A stretch of 64,000 nucleotides of DNA from Clostridium algidicarnis DSM 15099 (GTDB taxonomy: Bacteria; Bacillota; Clostridia; Clostridiales; Clostridiaceae), in NCBI RefSeq assembly GCF_002934235.1, contig NZ_PTIS01000007.1, positions 59,102-123,101 on the forward strand, in the 5' to 3' direction. Every line of letters starts with the position of its first letter. Within the stretch, counting starts at the first letter, position 1. The translations under genes were made by a program, and so were the position numbers. Below, in pieces: positions 39,034-49,950 of this stretch. The notes beneath the pieces were generated by a model that saw only the letters and a program-made list of their open reading frames with translations, was not told the DNA's origin and did no database searches.

Positions 39034-40044
39034 CTAAAAACTTATAGGGCGTAATATGTCCTTTATAGTTACTAATATCATTATCACTATAAGACATGAG
39101 AACCCAATATAATTTAATGTGCCTATTATTTTATCACTTATCTTTTTACGAGTTATAAGTTCTATAAACAATAAGAAAATCCATCCTCCGTCTAAAGCTG
39201 GGAATGGTAGCAGATTAAATATACCTAATTGTATACTTAAAAACCCAGCAAAAAGCAACAAATTCCATATTCCAGATTTAGCTGCTGCACCGGTTGCCTT
39301 GATTATAGTAACAGGTCCTCCTACATCATTTAATGTAGCCTTTCCTGTGAATATAGTTTTTAAAGCTCCAAATGTTTGATTAATTAATGACTTACTTTGT
39401 AACACTCCATAATTAACAGATTGAATGAAATTCGGTTTTTCCATTATGGCAGGTGATATACCTACAGCATATTTATTTAATTCTTCATTAAATCTAGGGG
39501 TTATAATAAGATCTTTAATTTCTCCACTTCTTTCAATTTGTAAGTTTATATTTTCGCCCTTTCCTAAAGATACACCCATAGCAAAATCTTCCCATGTTGA
39601 AATCTTTTTTCCGTTAAGACTTTTTATATTATCTCCAGAAATAAGTCCTGATTCCATAGCAGGTGAGTTATCAATAACTTCATTTATCTTAGGTAACACA
39701 AAGCCATTATTCATAGCTATAATTGCAAATAAAAGTAAAGCTAGTATAAAATTCATTATAGGTCCTGCCGCTATTACACTTATTCTTCTTAAAGGAGATT
39801 TAGATGAAAATGCTCTTTCATCATTTACATTATCCTCTTCTCCAAGCATTTTTACATAACCACCAATAGGCAAGGCCTTTATAAGATATTCTGTTTCTTT
39901 ACCCTTAAACCCAAAAATTTTAGGACCCATTCCTAGTGAAAATTCTTCAACCTTTATTCCATTAAGCTTTGCAATGGTAAAATGTCCTAATTCGTGTCCA
40001 ACTATAAGCATACTAAATGCTAATACAGCCCAAACTATATACAT
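39034..40044 (-). CDS. rseP: Site-2 protease RseP family zinc metalloprotease
   Basis: A 336-residue intramembrane protease that cleaves anti-sigma factors or signal peptides. The zinc motif HELGH is at 17-21 in the first membrane helix, and the second motif NLLPFPALDGGWI supplies the third ligand Asp. A PDZ domain (about 105-185) lies between. About four membrane helices are visible. It may process anti-sigma proteins; whether the membrane protein at 61550 is one target is speculation. Confidence 0.95.
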   Translation of the reverse strand: MYIVWAVLAFSMLIVGHELGHFTIAKLNGIKVEEFSLGMGPKIFGFKGKETEYLIKALPIGGYVKMLGEEDNVNDERAFSSKSPLRRISVIAAGPIMNFILALLLFAIIAMNNGFVLPKINEVIDNSPAMESGLISGDNIKSLNGKKISTWEDFAMGVSLGKGENINLQIERSGEIKDLIITPRFNEELNKYAVGISPAIMEKPNFIQSVNYGVLQSKSLINQTFGALKTIFTGKATLNDVGGPVTIIKATGAAAKSGIWNLLLFAGFLSIQLGIFNLLPFPALDGGWIFLLFIELITRKKISDKIIGTLNYIGFSCLIVIMILVTIKDILRPISF

Positions 40045-40058
40045 ATATTATATTCCTC

Positions 40059-41213
40059 CTAATTATATTTTAAGTTTATATATGACCTTACTTCTTTATC
40101 TGCATCTTTTATGTTTTTTAAATTTAATTCTACATTAAAATTAAATTTTCTCATGCATTCTTCTATTATAACAGGTATCTCTAAGAAGTTTATTTTCTTA
40201 CTTATAAAAAGACTAACGCATACTTCATTTGCAGCATTTAATATAGTTGGCATAATTCCTCCCATTTTACCTGCTTCAAAAGCTAAACTTAAACATCTAA
40301 ATGTGTTCATATCAGGCTTTTCAAAGGTTAAAGGTTTTAAAGAAAAAAAGTCTAGTGTATCTACTACAGCTTCCTTTCTCTTTGGATAATTTAAAGCATA
40401 TTGTATAGGCAGCCTCATATCTGGATTACCCATCTGTGTAATAACAGATCTATCTTTAAATTCTACCCCAGAATGTATTATACTTTGTGGATGCACTACC
40501 ACATTTATGTCTTCATAGTCCACATTAAATAAATGATGTGCTTCTATTACTTCTAAACCTTTATTCATAAGTGTTGCTGAATCAATAGTTATTTTGCTTC
40601 CCATTTTCCAATTAGGATGATTTAATGCTTCTTCCAATGTAACCTTTTTTAAATCTTCTATGCTTTTCCCTCTAAAAGGACCTCCAGATGCAGTTAAAAT
40701 TATTTTATTTATTCTATTCTCTTTATTTCCTTGGATACATTGAAAAATCGCACTATGTTCTGAATCTACAGGCAGTATACTAACATTATTTATTCTGGCC
40801 TCTTCCATTATAAGGTCCCCAGCTACTACTAGAGTTTCTTTATTTGCAAGTGCTATATTTTTACCAGATCTAATAGCTTTAAGTGTAGGTTCTAGCCCTA
40901 TCATTCCAACTATAGATGTAACTACTGTATCAATTTCATCTAAAGATGCAATATAATTTAATCCTTCTATATCATTTAATAATAAAGTTTTCTTTTTTTC
41001 TTTATCTACAAATTGATTAATTGCTTTATAAGTTTCATAATCATTCACTACCATATATTTAGGCTGGAATTCTTCTATTATTTCAATAGCTTTTTCATAG
41101 CTTTTATTTAAAGATACTGCTACAAGATTAAAATTGTCCCTGTCTTTTTTAATTACATCTAAGGTTTGCATACCTATAGATCCTGTAGCTCCAATTATCG
41201 TGATATTTTTCAT
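40059..41213 (-). CDS. dxr: 1-deoxy-D-xylulose 5-phosphate reductoisomerase
   Basis: Dxr (384 residues) makes MEP from DXP with NADPH, the committed step of the isoprenoid pathway. NADPH motif GATGSIGMQT (8-17), metal and substrate motifs LPVDSEHSAIFQ, TASGGPF and HPNWKMGSKITIDSATLMNKG are present. ATG follows AGGAGGAAGGTTA. It leads a unit with rseP and ispG; cdsA, uppS and frr, normally just upstream, are missing. Confidence 0.97.
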   Translation of the reverse strand: MKNITIIGATGSIGMQTLDVIKKDRDNFNLVAVSLNKSYEKAIEIIEEFQPKYMVVNDYETYKAINQFVDKEKKKTLLLNDIEGLNYIASLDEIDTVVTSIVGMIGLEPTLKAIRSGKNIALANKETLVVAGDLIMEEARINNVSILPVDSEHSAIFQCIQGNKENRINKIILTASGGPFRGKSIEDLKKVTLEEALNHPNWKMGSKITIDSATLMNKGLEVIEAHHLFNVDYEDINVVVHPQSIIHSGVEFKDRSVITQMGNPDMRLPIQYALNYPKRKEAVVDTLDFFSLKPLTFEKPDMNTFRCLSLAFEAGKMGGIMPTILNAANEVCVSLFISKKINFLEIPVIIEECMRKFNFNVELNLKNIKDADKEVRSYINLKYN

Positions 41214-41501
41214 TAACCTTCCTCCTAAGTTTTAACTAAATCTTAGTATATAATTCTTATAAAATTTAATATACCATATTTATTCTTTTATATAAAGTAA
41301 GTTTGTTAAACAGAGTAATTATTATTATTTTATTAATATATCTTTTTAATTATTCCTTTTGGTAATTTTTATAATTTAAATTTTTAGTTTACGTTTAAAT
41401 TTAGATTACATAATAATTGTTATGTAATCTTTATCTTTGAATAAAAGAAATTTATCAAAAGAAAGCTGCCTTTTAATAAATTTCTTTTATTATTCTTTGT
41501 T
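41214..41501. other. 288-bp gene-free interval before dxr
   Basis: No open frame was supported. It is about 85 % A+T by eye. It holds two inverted repeats: 41403-41430 (perfect 11-bp arms, 6-nt loop) and 41440-41491 (15-bp arms around a 22-nt centre), the latter probably terminating the DUF523 unit. The dxr promoter should lie between about 41230 and 41400. Confidence 0.5.
41440..41491 (-). terminator. Terminator of the mutS2-DUF523 unit
   Basis: Arms AATAAAAGAAATTTA and TAAATTTCTTTTATT (15 bp, perfect) flank a centre containing AAAAGAAAGCTGCCTTTT. Confidence 0.55.
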
Positions 41502-41954
41502 TTAATATTCATCGATTTCATTTTCTGTTATTACATCTATTCCATTATTTATAAGCAATTGTGCAGTTACGCCATTACCTTTAACTAAGGTTTTATCAAA
41601 ATCTCCGTTATAAATTGTATTAAGCCCACAAGATGGACTTTTAGATTTTAAAATAGCTTTTTTAACATCAAAAGTTTTTGCTATCTTTAAAGTCTCTTCT
41701 GCACCTTTTATAAAGTAGCTTGTGAAATCTTCACCCTTTGATGACTTAACTTTACACAAACCATTCAACACCTCTTTACCCGTCCCCTTATATATCTCAC
41801 AAGGGGTTCTTGGTGTCTTAAGCCCACCCAATTCTTCTGGACACACTAAAATAATTTGGTCTTCTTTAAAAGCATTAATTATTTTAGCATTTTCGCTAGA
41901 TTTTCCATCATATCTACAATTTACGCCATAAAGGCATGCACTTACTATAATCAA
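41502..41954 (-). CDS. DUF523 domain protein
   Basis: About 150 residues, with the family start SACLYGVNCRYDG and VCPEELGGLKTPRTPCEI, then KSPSCG. The conserved cysteines suggest a metal or redox role, but none is established. TTG 41954 gives the usual short N-terminus and lies five bases after GGGTGA; GTG 41963 overlaps that site. It directly follows mutS2. Confidence 0.88.
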   Translation of the reverse strand: MIIVSACLYGVNCRYDGKSSENAKIINAFKEDQIILVCPEELGGLKTPRTPCEIYKGTGKEVLNGLCKVKSSKGEDFTSYFIKGAEETLKIAKTFDVKKAILKSKSPSCGLNTIYNGDFDKTLVKGNGVTAQLLINNGIDVITENEIDEY

Positions 41955-41969
41955 AAAACTCACCCTTTA

Positions 41970-44330
41970 CTACTTTAATTGTACCATGGTTACCCCATCG
42001 CCACCTTCTCCATATTCACCAAGCCTAAAGTTTTTAACATGAGGATGCCTTTTGAGCATGTCATTTATAGCCTTTCTAAGTACTCCTGTACCCTTTCCAT
42101 GTATAAGAGAGACTAATCCAAGACCTCCTAAGTACGCCTCATCTAAGTACTTATCAGCATTATAACAAGCCTCTTCAGAATCTTGACCTCTAAGATCTAC
42201 AGATGCACCTACACTTTTTAAATTTAAATTAACTTGTTTTTTACTATTTCGTCTTTCTTTTGAGCTTTTATTATTATTTATTTTTCTAAGGTCTTCGAGT
42301 TTAAGATTTATCTTCATTATACCTGCTTCAACTTGGACCTCTCCCTTATTATCTGGATTTGTAAGCACTATAACATTTTGATTTAAAGATGGTACAAATA
42401 CTTCTTCTCCAAGTTTAACACTTACTAATTTTTCACCCTTATGTTCTTTTGGTATAAGTGTGGTGCTTTGTTTATCTAATTCCTTAGCTAATTTATTTCT
42501 ATGTTCTTCTATATCTTGTCTTGCCTTAGAGGAATACCCCATTTTTTCAAGTTCCCTAATGTTTTTTAATATAGCATCTGCTTCTTCTTTTGCATCTTTA
42601 AGAGCAATTTTAGCCTTTCTTTTGGATTCTTCTAATATCTTTTCCTTTGAAGTTTCTAAAGCTTGAAGCTTTTGTTCATATTTTTCCTTTAGCTTTTCGC
42701 TTTCTTCTTTTAATAACCTAGCTTCTCTCTCAAATTTATCTGCATCAACACTTTTAGATTGTAAGCTTTCAATTAAATCCTCAAATTCTAAACTATCTTT
42801 TGATATAAGCTCTTTAGAGCTTTGAATAATATAATCAGGAAGCCCAAGTTTTCTTGATATCTCAAAGGCATTAGACTTTCCTGGTATTCCAATAAGTAAC
42901 CTATAGGTGGGTCTTAATGTTTTAACATCAAATTCTACAGATGCATTCTCGACGCCCTTAGTATTAATAGCATAAACTTTTAGCTCGCTATAATGAGTAG
43001 TTGCAATTATTTTTACATCCTTAGATTTAAGATCCTCTAATATAGACATAGCTAAAGCTGCTCCCTCTGTAGGGTCTGTACCAGCACCAAGTTCATCCAA
43101 AAGCACCAAAGAGCCTTTATTAGCTTCCTTTATTATGCTTACTATATTAGTCATATGAGATGAGAATGTAGATAAACTTTGTTCAATGCTTTGTTCATCT
43201 CCTATATCTGCAAATACTTCATCAAAAAAGTTAATAGAAGAATTATATGCAGCTGGTATCATAACACCACTCATAGCCATTACATGCAAAAGGCCAACTG
43301 TCTTTAAAGTTACAGTTTTCCCTCCAGTATTAGGTCCTGTTATAACAATTGAAGTGAAATCTTTACCTAAATATATATCTGAGGGTACAACTACCTTTGG
43401 ATCTATAAGCGGATGTCTTCCTTGTATTATATTGAAGCTTCCATCTTCGTTTACCTTTGGCTTTATAGCATTTATTTCACTTGCATACTTAGCCTTTGAA
43501 AAAATGAAATCTATTTCCCAAATAATTTGTGCATTAACTTTTATAACTTCAATCTTTTCATAAATTTTAAAACATAATTCATCTAGTATTCTTTCAATTT
43601 CTGCTTCTTCTTTTAACATAAGCTCTTTTATATCATTATTTAAATTTACAAGTCCCATAGGCTCTATAAACAAGGTGGCTCCTGATGAACTCTGATCATG
43701 TACAAGCCCTGGAACCATACCCTTATGCTCTGCCTTTACTGGTATTACGTATCTATCCCCTCTTACTGTATAGAGATTTTCTTGTAAATATTTAGAGTAT
43801 GTTTTTATTAAAGAGTTAACCTTATCTTTTAATGAACTATTTTTATCTTTTAAACTTCTCCTTATGGTGTATAAAGTATCACTTGCCCTATCTGAAATTT
43901 CTTCATCACTAACTATAATTCGAAATATTTCCTCTTCTAAATATTTTAATGGTACTATACCCTCACATATATTTTCAAGCATAGGAAAAGATTCTTCTTC
44001 CACCTTCCTATTTACATAATCCTTAATACCTCTGCTACACCTTAACATTTGAGCTATTTTCAATAAATTAGTGGCTAAAACTCCACCACCTTTTTCAATC
44101 CTTATTAAATAATCTCTAACATCATATAAACCATAAAATGGTGGTGGCCCTTTTTTCACCATGCTATTTAAGGCCTCTTCAGTTTCTTTTAAGCTTCTAT
44201 TTACTTCATATACATTAGTATATGGCACTAAATCATCTATAATATCTTTTGCAGCTTTAGTAGATGCATATCTTTTAATTTCATCTTTTACTTTGCTAAA
44301 TTCTAATATCTTTAGCGCTCTGTTATTCAT
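41970..44330 (-). CDS. mutS2: Endonuclease MutS2
   Basis: MutS2 (786 residues) lacks the MutS mismatch-reading domain. In Firmicutes it suppresses recombination and, as RqcU, splits collided ribosomes. Order: core/lever helices (1-300), ATPase with GPNTGGKTVTLKTVG and LVLLDELGAGTDPTEGAAL, coiled coil (500-620), then a C-terminal Smr nuclease domain (VDLRGQDSEEAC, LIHGKGTGVLRKAI). Upstream, the U32 gene is 63 bp away. Confidence 0.97.
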   Translation of the reverse strand: MNNRALKILEFSKVKDEIKRYASTKAAKDIIDDLVPYTNVYEVNRSLKETEEALNSMVKKGPPPFYGLYDVRDYLIRIEKGGGVLATNLLKIAQMLRCSRGIKDYVNRKVEEESFPMLENICEGIVPLKYLEEEIFRIIVSDEEISDRASDTLYTIRRSLKDKNSSLKDKVNSLIKTYSKYLQENLYTVRGDRYVIPVKAEHKGMVPGLVHDQSSSGATLFIEPMGLVNLNNDIKELMLKEEAEIERILDELCFKIYEKIEVIKVNAQIIWEIDFIFSKAKYASEINAIKPKVNEDGSFNIIQGRHPLIDPKVVVPSDIYLGKDFTSIVITGPNTGGKTVTLKTVGLLHVMAMSGVMIPAAYNSSINFFDEVFADIGDEQSIEQSLSTFSSHMTNIVSIIKEANKGSLVLLDELGAGTDPTEGAALAMSILEDLKSKDVKIIATTHYSELKVYAINTKGVENASVEFDVKTLRPTYRLLIGIPGKSNAFEISRKLGLPDYIIQSSKELISKDSLEFEDLIESLQSKSVDADKFEREARLLKEESEKLKEKYEQKLQALETSKEKILEESKRKAKIALKDAKEEADAILKNIRELEKMGYSSKARQDIEEHRNKLAKELDKQSTTLIPKEHKGEKLVSVKLGEEVFVPSLNQNVIVLTNPDNKGEVQVEAGIMKINLKLEDLRKINNNKSSKERRNSKKQVNLNLKSVGASVDLRGQDSEEACYNADKYLDEAYLGGLGLVSLIHGKGTGVLRKAINDMLKRHPHVKNFRLGEYGEGGDGVTMVQLK

Positions 44331-44393
44331 AAGTGATCAACTCCTCTTTATCTACAAACTATTTTATTTAACCTTTAAAACAGCCTAAACTAA

Positions 44394-46754
44394 TTAATCT
44401 ACTCCCCTTTTATAATGCCCTCTAGTATAATCTGCCATGCCCTCTAATAGCTCTTTATTTTTTAATGTGGATAATACTGAAATTACTTTTTCATAATCTT
44501 CATCAATAAAATCTAGCCTAAAAGAATCTGCTCCAAACCCTTTTAACTCTTCTATTTTATCTATTAGATTTATAGGTACTGTATTATATATATGACTTCT
44601 ACAAAACTTATCAGTCTTAACTAAAAAGTCCATGTTCTTCCTGTCCCTTAGTACATACTCACCCTCTAAACATTTTGGTTTATTATTAGAGGATATGTTT
44701 CCTAAAAGCCCACACTTATTTACACTTCCTATGGGACAATATTCACTTACCATAAGCTCAGGTTTTCCATAAACAAATACTTGACAATTATTTCTCTTCT
44801 TTTTAAGCACTTCTTTTATTTCTTTTCTATTAAGTTCTATGCTTATACAATTTAAGTTTGTAAATTCATCCATTACGTTTAAAGCCAAATTATTATATAA
44901 ATTTAATTTATAACTTCCAATTATATTAACACTATTTTTAAATCTGTTTATTATTCCAAGATTTGATGTAACAATTCCTGCTATATTTTCTTTATTATTT
45001 TCAATAAAGCTTACTATAGAATTAAATTCTTTTCTTACTATAGTAGGAATCTCTATATATACTTTTGTATCCTTAGCTATTTTAGAAAAATCTATGGATG
45101 TTATACACTTAATTCCTCTAAAATAAGGATTTATAATTATATCTTTAACATTGCTATCCATTGCAGCTTTTAACTGCATAAGAGTATTTACACCTACCAT
45201 TATTTCTGGTGCTTGTTCTATCTTTTTCTCTTTTAAAATATAATTGTTTTCCGCTACCTTATCTCTTCTATAGCCTTTTATTATTTCCTCTTCTAATTCC
45301 CTTAAAATATTTCTTCTAATTTCATTTATTGCAGAAATAGGAATAAACCCTTCTTCATAAGCTTCAAACTTTATATCAGATATTTTTAATACGTTATCTG
45401 AAGACTTTTGAAGGTTTTCTACTATCTTTTCCTTAGTTAAAGGTCTATTTTTAGCTTTTTCTACAATGGCGCCTTGTAATGTTTGTACCTTATCTTTATA
45501 GGTAATCTCTAAGGAAAAAGGCTTCCCTATTTCAAATATCACCTTAGCTTTTATTGAAATATTTGTCTTTTCCTTGTAATACTTTTCGTAGCCTTTCATT
45601 AATTCTATATCTAAAGTTTTAAATAATTCCCTTGACTTTTTATATTCTGAAGGATAAAGCATAACCTTTTCCCCAATTTTAGCTCCTAACACCTCTTTAC
45701 CCTTTAAAATTATTTTAGATATAGTAAATCCTTTATCATCATATCTTATTCCATCTTTTAAATTTATATTTTCTTTTAATGTTATATACCCTTCTTTATC
45801 AACAATACCTATGGATATGCCTGTATTTTTAGGATAATTATAAGACATCATATCTTTTCCCTTATTTCCATAAAGATATGCCTTGGAAAATCCTTCTCTG
45901 TTAAATAATTGTAATAGCTTTTTCTTTTCCTTTTCTAAATTTCCTTTTTCCTTATTTTTTAATATATCATCTATAGCATTTTTATAAGTTTCTACGACTC
46001 CAGCCACATATTCTGGCCTCTTCATTCTTCCTTCAATTTTTAAAGAAGATGTTTTGGTATTTATTATGTCTTCTAAATCTTCTAAGGTACACATATCTTT
46101 TGGGCTTAATAAGAATGCACTCTTTTCTTCTTTAGTATCTTTATTAATTAAAGTATAGGGCATTCTACAAGGCTGAGCACATCTTCCTCTATTTCCACTT
46201 CTACCACCAATAATGCTGCTCATTAAACACTGACCTGAATAACATATACATAAGGCGCCATGGATAAACACTTCAGTTTCTATATCTAAAGTATCTGATA
46301 TATACTTTATCTCTTCTAAAGATAATTCTCTTGATAGTACTATTCTTTTAAAGCCTAAATCCTTAAGACATATTGCACCATCGCCATTGTGTATTGTCAT
46401 TTGAGTAGATGCGTGAATTTCAAAGTCTTTGAATCTATCTTTAACTATATAAGGTATTGATAGATCCTGAGTTATAAGTGCATCCACACCTATTTCATAT
46501 AAAAAACCTATATATTCTATCACTTCTTTTAATTCACATTGTTTTATTAACGTATTTAATGTTATATAAACCTTCTTTTCATTTAAGTGTATATAATCTA
46601 CGGCTTTTATCAATTCTTCGTTATCAAAATTAGTTGCGTATGCTCTTGCTGAAAATTTGCTTCCTCCCATGTATATAGCATCAGCACCACTTTTTATAGC
46701 AGCATATATACTTTCCATACTACCTGCTGGAGCTAAAAGTTCCACTTTTTGCAT
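44394..46754 (-). CDS. U32 family peptidase with DUF3656 (RlhA-like)
   Basis: A 786-residue U32 protein. In E. coli the relative RlhA hydroxylates C2501 of 23S rRNA. The N-terminal barrel starts VELLAPAGSMESIYAAIKSG. The cysteine cluster is complete: HGALCICYSGQCLMSS and GRCAQPCRMPY, which probably bind iron-sulfur. A DUF3656 middle and a C-terminal Cys region (EYCPIGSVNKCG) follow. ATG follows AGGAGGATAAAA. The length and DUF3656 domain favour an rRNA-modifying enzyme over a protease. Confidence 0.88.
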   Translation of the reverse strand: MQKVELLAPAGSMESIYAAIKSGADAIYMGGSKFSARAYATNFDNEELIKAVDYIHLNEKKVYITLNTLIKQCELKEVIEYIGFLYEIGVDALITQDLSIPYIVKDRFKDFEIHASTQMTIHNGDGAICLKDLGFKRIVLSRELSLEEIKYISDTLDIETEVFIHGALCICYSGQCLMSSIIGGRSGNRGRCAQPCRMPYTLINKDTKEEKSAFLLSPKDMCTLEDLEDIINTKTSSLKIEGRMKRPEYVAGVVETYKNAIDDILKNKEKGNLEKEKKKLLQLFNREGFSKAYLYGNKGKDMMSYNYPKNTGISIGIVDKEGYITLKENINLKDGIRYDDKGFTISKIILKGKEVLGAKIGEKVMLYPSEYKKSRELFKTLDIELMKGYEKYYKEKTNISIKAKVIFEIGKPFSLEITYKDKVQTLQGAIVEKAKNRPLTKEKIVENLQKSSDNVLKISDIKFEAYEEGFIPISAINEIRRNILRELEEEIIKGYRRDKVAENNYILKEKKIEQAPEIMVGVNTLMQLKAAMDSNVKDIIINPYFRGIKCITSIDFSKIAKDTKVYIEIPTIVRKEFNSIVSFIENNKENIAGIVTSNLGIINRFKNSVNIIGSYKLNLYNNLALNVMDEFTNLNCISIELNRKEIKEVLKKKRNNCQVFVYGKPELMVSEYCPIGSVNKCGLLGNISSNNKPKCLEGEYVLRDRKNMDFLVKTDKFCRSHIYNTVPINLIDKIEELKGFGADSFRLDFIDEDYEKVISVLSTLKNKELLEGMADYTRGHYKRGVD

Positions 46755-46785
46755 TTTTATCCTCCTAGTTTAGCTCATTTACGAA

Positions 46786-46816
46786 ATTAGAGTGCTGACA
46801 TGGTCAACACTCTAAT
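46786..46816 (-). terminator. Terminator after zapA
   Basis: ATTAGAGTGTTGA pairs with TCAGCACTCTAAT (13 bp, one G-U) around a 5-nt loop. Confidence 0.7.
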
Positions 46817-46835
46817 CTTGTATAGGCTTATGTTT

Positions 46836-47435
46836 TTACTTGACTTTATCTGCTATTAATGGATTCTTTTCTTTTTTTATTTTTACTAAATCAATTTGAT
46901 TTTCTAAAAGTCTATGTTGCATATCTATAAGTTTATACTTAGCAGATTGTAGTTGAAACTTTAGTTCCTTGTTATTTACCTTAAGTTCACGGTTTTCTTT
47001 TAAATAGCCTTTACTATTTTCTTCCAAAGTCTTGTTTTGATTCTTTAATTCAATTACTTCTTCCTCATCAATTTTATCATGAGTTTCAGATTCTAATAAA
47101 ATTATCTTATTTTTAAGTTCATAATTATAATTTTCCATATGAATCAACTGTTTCTTAAGAACTTCTAGTTGTTCTGTAAGCTCTAGCTCTCTTTGTTCAA
47201 GTTTTGATATGTTTTCTGTGAGACTTAAAAGTTTAGATTGAGTTTTAAAAACATCATCTACTACATTCATTGCTGTTAAAATAGATGCAGATGAAACGCT
47301 TAACTTTTTATTATTATCCATTAAAGCTTTTAACCTTTTATCTACATAACTTGCAATCTCATTTAAGTATTCTTCATTTTCTTCGCCTTTTAAGTTATAA
47401 TCTATTCCATTTATTTTTATAGTGATCACATTCAT
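46836..47435 (-). CDS. zapA: Cell division protein ZapA, long form
   Basis: The N-terminal 90 residues match ZapA (VITIKINGIDYNLKG, YLNEIASYVDKRLKALM, ASILTAMNVVDDVFK), which bundles FtsZ filaments. A coiled coil of about 100 further residues makes it 199 residues, against 85-110 for typical ZapA. GAGGGTG six bases before ATG 47435 sets the start. It lies between pheT and the U32 gene, a common clostridial place. Confidence 0.88.
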   Translation of the reverse strand: MNVITIKINGIDYNLKGEENEEYLNEIASYVDKRLKALMDNNKKLSVSSASILTAMNVVDDVFKTQSKLLSLTENISKLEQRELELTEQLEVLKKQLIHMENYNYELKNKIILLESETHDKIDEEEVIELKNQNKTLEENSKGYLKENRELKVNNKELKFQLQSAKYKLIDMQHRLLENQIDLVKIKKEKNPLIADKVK

Positions 47436-47522
47436 GCAAAACACCCTCTTAGATAAATTCATATTTTAATTAATATATATTTATATTCTATCACATAATT
47501 TACTTTCAGGAAATACGAAATT

Positions 47523-49895
47523 TTACCTTAATTTACACCCTAACTTATATTCTAATGCTCTAACTATCTTATCATGTACTTTATTTACTTCATTATCTGT
47601 AAGGGTTTTTGTTTCAGATCTATAGGATATAGCATATGCAACACTTTTTTTGCCATCCTCTATTTGTTTTCCTTTGTATACATCAAAAAGATTAATGCTT
47701 TCTACTAAATTCCCTCCAGTATTTTTTATTACTGATTGAATTTCTTGAACAAAAGTATTTTCATCTACTATTAAAGCAATATCCCTCGTAACTGCTGGAA
47801 ACTTTGGTAACGCTTTATATCTTTTAATTATATTAGCATTTTTATATAGTATATCTAAATTTATTTCAGCTATATAACATTCAGTATCAATACCGTACTT
47901 TTCAGTAATATTAGGATGTACTTCTCCTAATATTCCAGCGCATTCTTTACCTATAAATAAGTTAGCTGTTTTACCAGGGTGAAATGTTGGATTTTCACTT
48001 TGTCTTTCATAATGTGTTTTTTCTATTCCTAAAGCTTCCACTAAATTTTCTATAGCACCTTTTAAATTAAGATATTCTACTTCACCATATAGGCCTATCA
48101 CCAAGGTATTTCTTTCTTCTGGTAAATCCTTATTAGTTTTTATATATACATTTCCTATTTCAAACAAAGAAACTTCTTCATTGTTTCTGGAATAATTTCT
48201 AGCCAAAGATTCCATCATAGATGGAATACAAGTAGTTCTCATAATACTATAATTTTCACCTAAAGGATTTTTAATTGATATTGTATCTCTTAAAACATTT
48301 TCTTTAGATACATTAATCTTATCAAAAACCTTAGGGCTAACAAAAGAATAGCTTATAGATTGATTTAACCCACTATTAAGAAGTACTGATATAGTTTTAT
48401 CATCTAATTTTTGCTTTAGATTTTTGCCATCCTTTAGGGTTACAGTTTTATTGAATGTAGAAGGTATATTATTGTAACCATAAATCCTTGCAACTTCTTC
48501 AGCTACATCTTCTTTTATGTTTATATCTCTTCTAAATGTGGGAACATTTATTATTAACATATCTTCTTTTACTAAAGTCTTTAACTCTAGCCTATCTAAA
48601 TATCCTTTTATATCTTCTTTGCTTAAAGATGTTCCTAAAAACTTATTAATCCATTTATAATCTACAGCTAGTTCTTTTTCCAATACTTTATCTTCGTAGT
48701 AATCTATAGTTCCACTTATAATTTCGCCAACCTCTAGCTCTTCTATTAAGCTACAAGCTCTATCTAATGCTATTTTTGTTAGATTAGGATCTAAATCCTT
48801 TTCGAATAAGGAAGAAGACTCCGTTCTAACCCCTAACTTTTTAGCATTTACCCTTATATTAGTTCCATCAAAGTTTGCACATTCAAGTAATACTACCTTT
48901 GTATCTTCTTTTATTTGTGAATTTAACCCCCCAATAATTCCTGCAAGAGCAATTGCTCTTTCCTCGTCTCTTATAGTTAAAACATTTTCGTTTAAATCTC
49001 TTTCAACTTCATCTAAAGAAATAAACTTTTCTTCTGATGTAGCTCTTTCAACTATTATAGAATTTCCTTTTATATACCTCATATCAAAAGCATGCATGGG
49101 CTGACCTAACTCTACCATTACAAAATTTGTTATATCCACCACGTTATTTATAGGTCTAATTCCAGCCTCTAATAATCTTTCTTGCATCCAAGATGGTGAT
49201 GATTTTATCTTTACATTTTTAATAGACCTTGCCATATATCTTTTACATAATGAATCCTTTACTTCAACCTTTATCATATCTTTAATATTTTCTTCCTCTG
49301 AAACCTTATAATTTGTATTAGGCATTTTGTATTTTACATCAAGAGTGGCTGCTGTTTCTCTTGCTATACCGACTACACTCATACAATCCGTTCTATTTGA
49401 GGTTATTTCAAAATCTATAATTGAAGTATTTAAACCTAATACCTCTTTAATATCTTCTCCAACTGGTGTATCTGTAGGTAATATCATTAACCCAAGAGCA
49501 GTGCCTTCTTCTGCAAGTCCTAGTTCTTCTTCTGAACACATCATTCCATTAGAAGGTATTCCTCTTAATTTACCCTTTTTTATCTTAAGTCCATTAGCTA
49601 AAGAAGCGCCGTGAAGGGCCGCTGGAACAATATCTCCCTCTTTCATATTTTTAGCCCCAGTAACTATTTGCAAATATTCATCCTTTTTTATATCAAGCTG
49701 ACAAATAACAAGTTTATCTGCATCTGGATGTGGTTCAATTTTAACTATCTTTGCTGTTACTACATTTTTAATTTCATCTCCAGTTGTTATAACCTCTTCA
49801 ACTTTTGATCCCGAAAGAGTCAACCTATCTGCTAATTCATTAACATTTATATCTATATCTACATAATCCTTAAGCCACGTAAATGGTACTTTCAT
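47523..49895 (-). CDS. pheT: Phenylalanine--tRNA ligase, beta subunit
   Basis: PheT (790 residues) pairs with PheS in an alpha2-beta2 synthetase. Order: N-terminal tRNA-binding OB domain (about 40-150), B3/B4 editing domain (about 210-390), B5 (about 405-475), catalytic-like core and a C-terminal FDX-ACB domain (about 698-790, [15 protein letters not shown]). It is controlled by the T-box before pheS. Confidence 0.98.
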   Translation of the reverse strand: MKVPFTWLKDYVDIDINVNELADRLTLSGSKVEEVITTGDEIKNVVTAKIVKIEPHPDADKLVICQLDIKKDEYLQIVTGAKNMKEGDIVPAALHGASLANGLKIKKGKLRGIPSNGMMCSEEELGLAEEGTALGLMILPTDTPVGEDIKEVLGLNTSIIDFEITSNRTDCMSVVGIARETAATLDVKYKMPNTNYKVSEEENIKDMIKVEVKDSLCKRYMARSIKNVKIKSSPSWMQERLLEAGIRPINNVVDITNFVMVELGQPMHAFDMRYIKGNSIIVERATSEEKFISLDEVERDLNENVLTIRDEERAIALAGIIGGLNSQIKEDTKVVLLECANFDGTNIRVNAKKLGVRTESSSLFEKDLDPNLTKIALDRACSLIEELEVGEIISGTIDYYEDKVLEKELAVDYKWINKFLGTSLSKEDIKGYLDRLELKTLVKEDMLIINVPTFRRDINIKEDVAEEVARIYGYNNIPSTFNKTVTLKDGKNLKQKLDDKTISVLLNSGLNQSISYSFVSPKVFDKINVSKENVLRDTISIKNPLGENYSIMRTTCIPSMMESLARNYSRNNEEVSLFEIGNVYIKTNKDLPEERNTLVIGLYGEVEYLNLKGAIENLVEALGIEKTHYERQSENPTFHPGKTANLFIGKECAGILGEVHPNITEKYGIDTECYIAEINLDILYKNANIIKRYKALPKFPAVTRDIALIVDENTFVQEIQSVIKNTGGNLVESINLFDVYKGKQIEDGKKSVAYAISYRSETKTLTDNEVNKVHDKIVRALEYKLGCKLR

Positions 49896-49950
49896 CCACT
49901 ATTCCTCCTCGATTAATTTTTTTAATATGTTTTTATTAAAATCTTTTAAA

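Noticed and set aside
39425..39859. 144-residue frame opposite rseP
   Set aside because: Antisense reading of rseP with hydrophobic sequence as a mirror of membrane helices.
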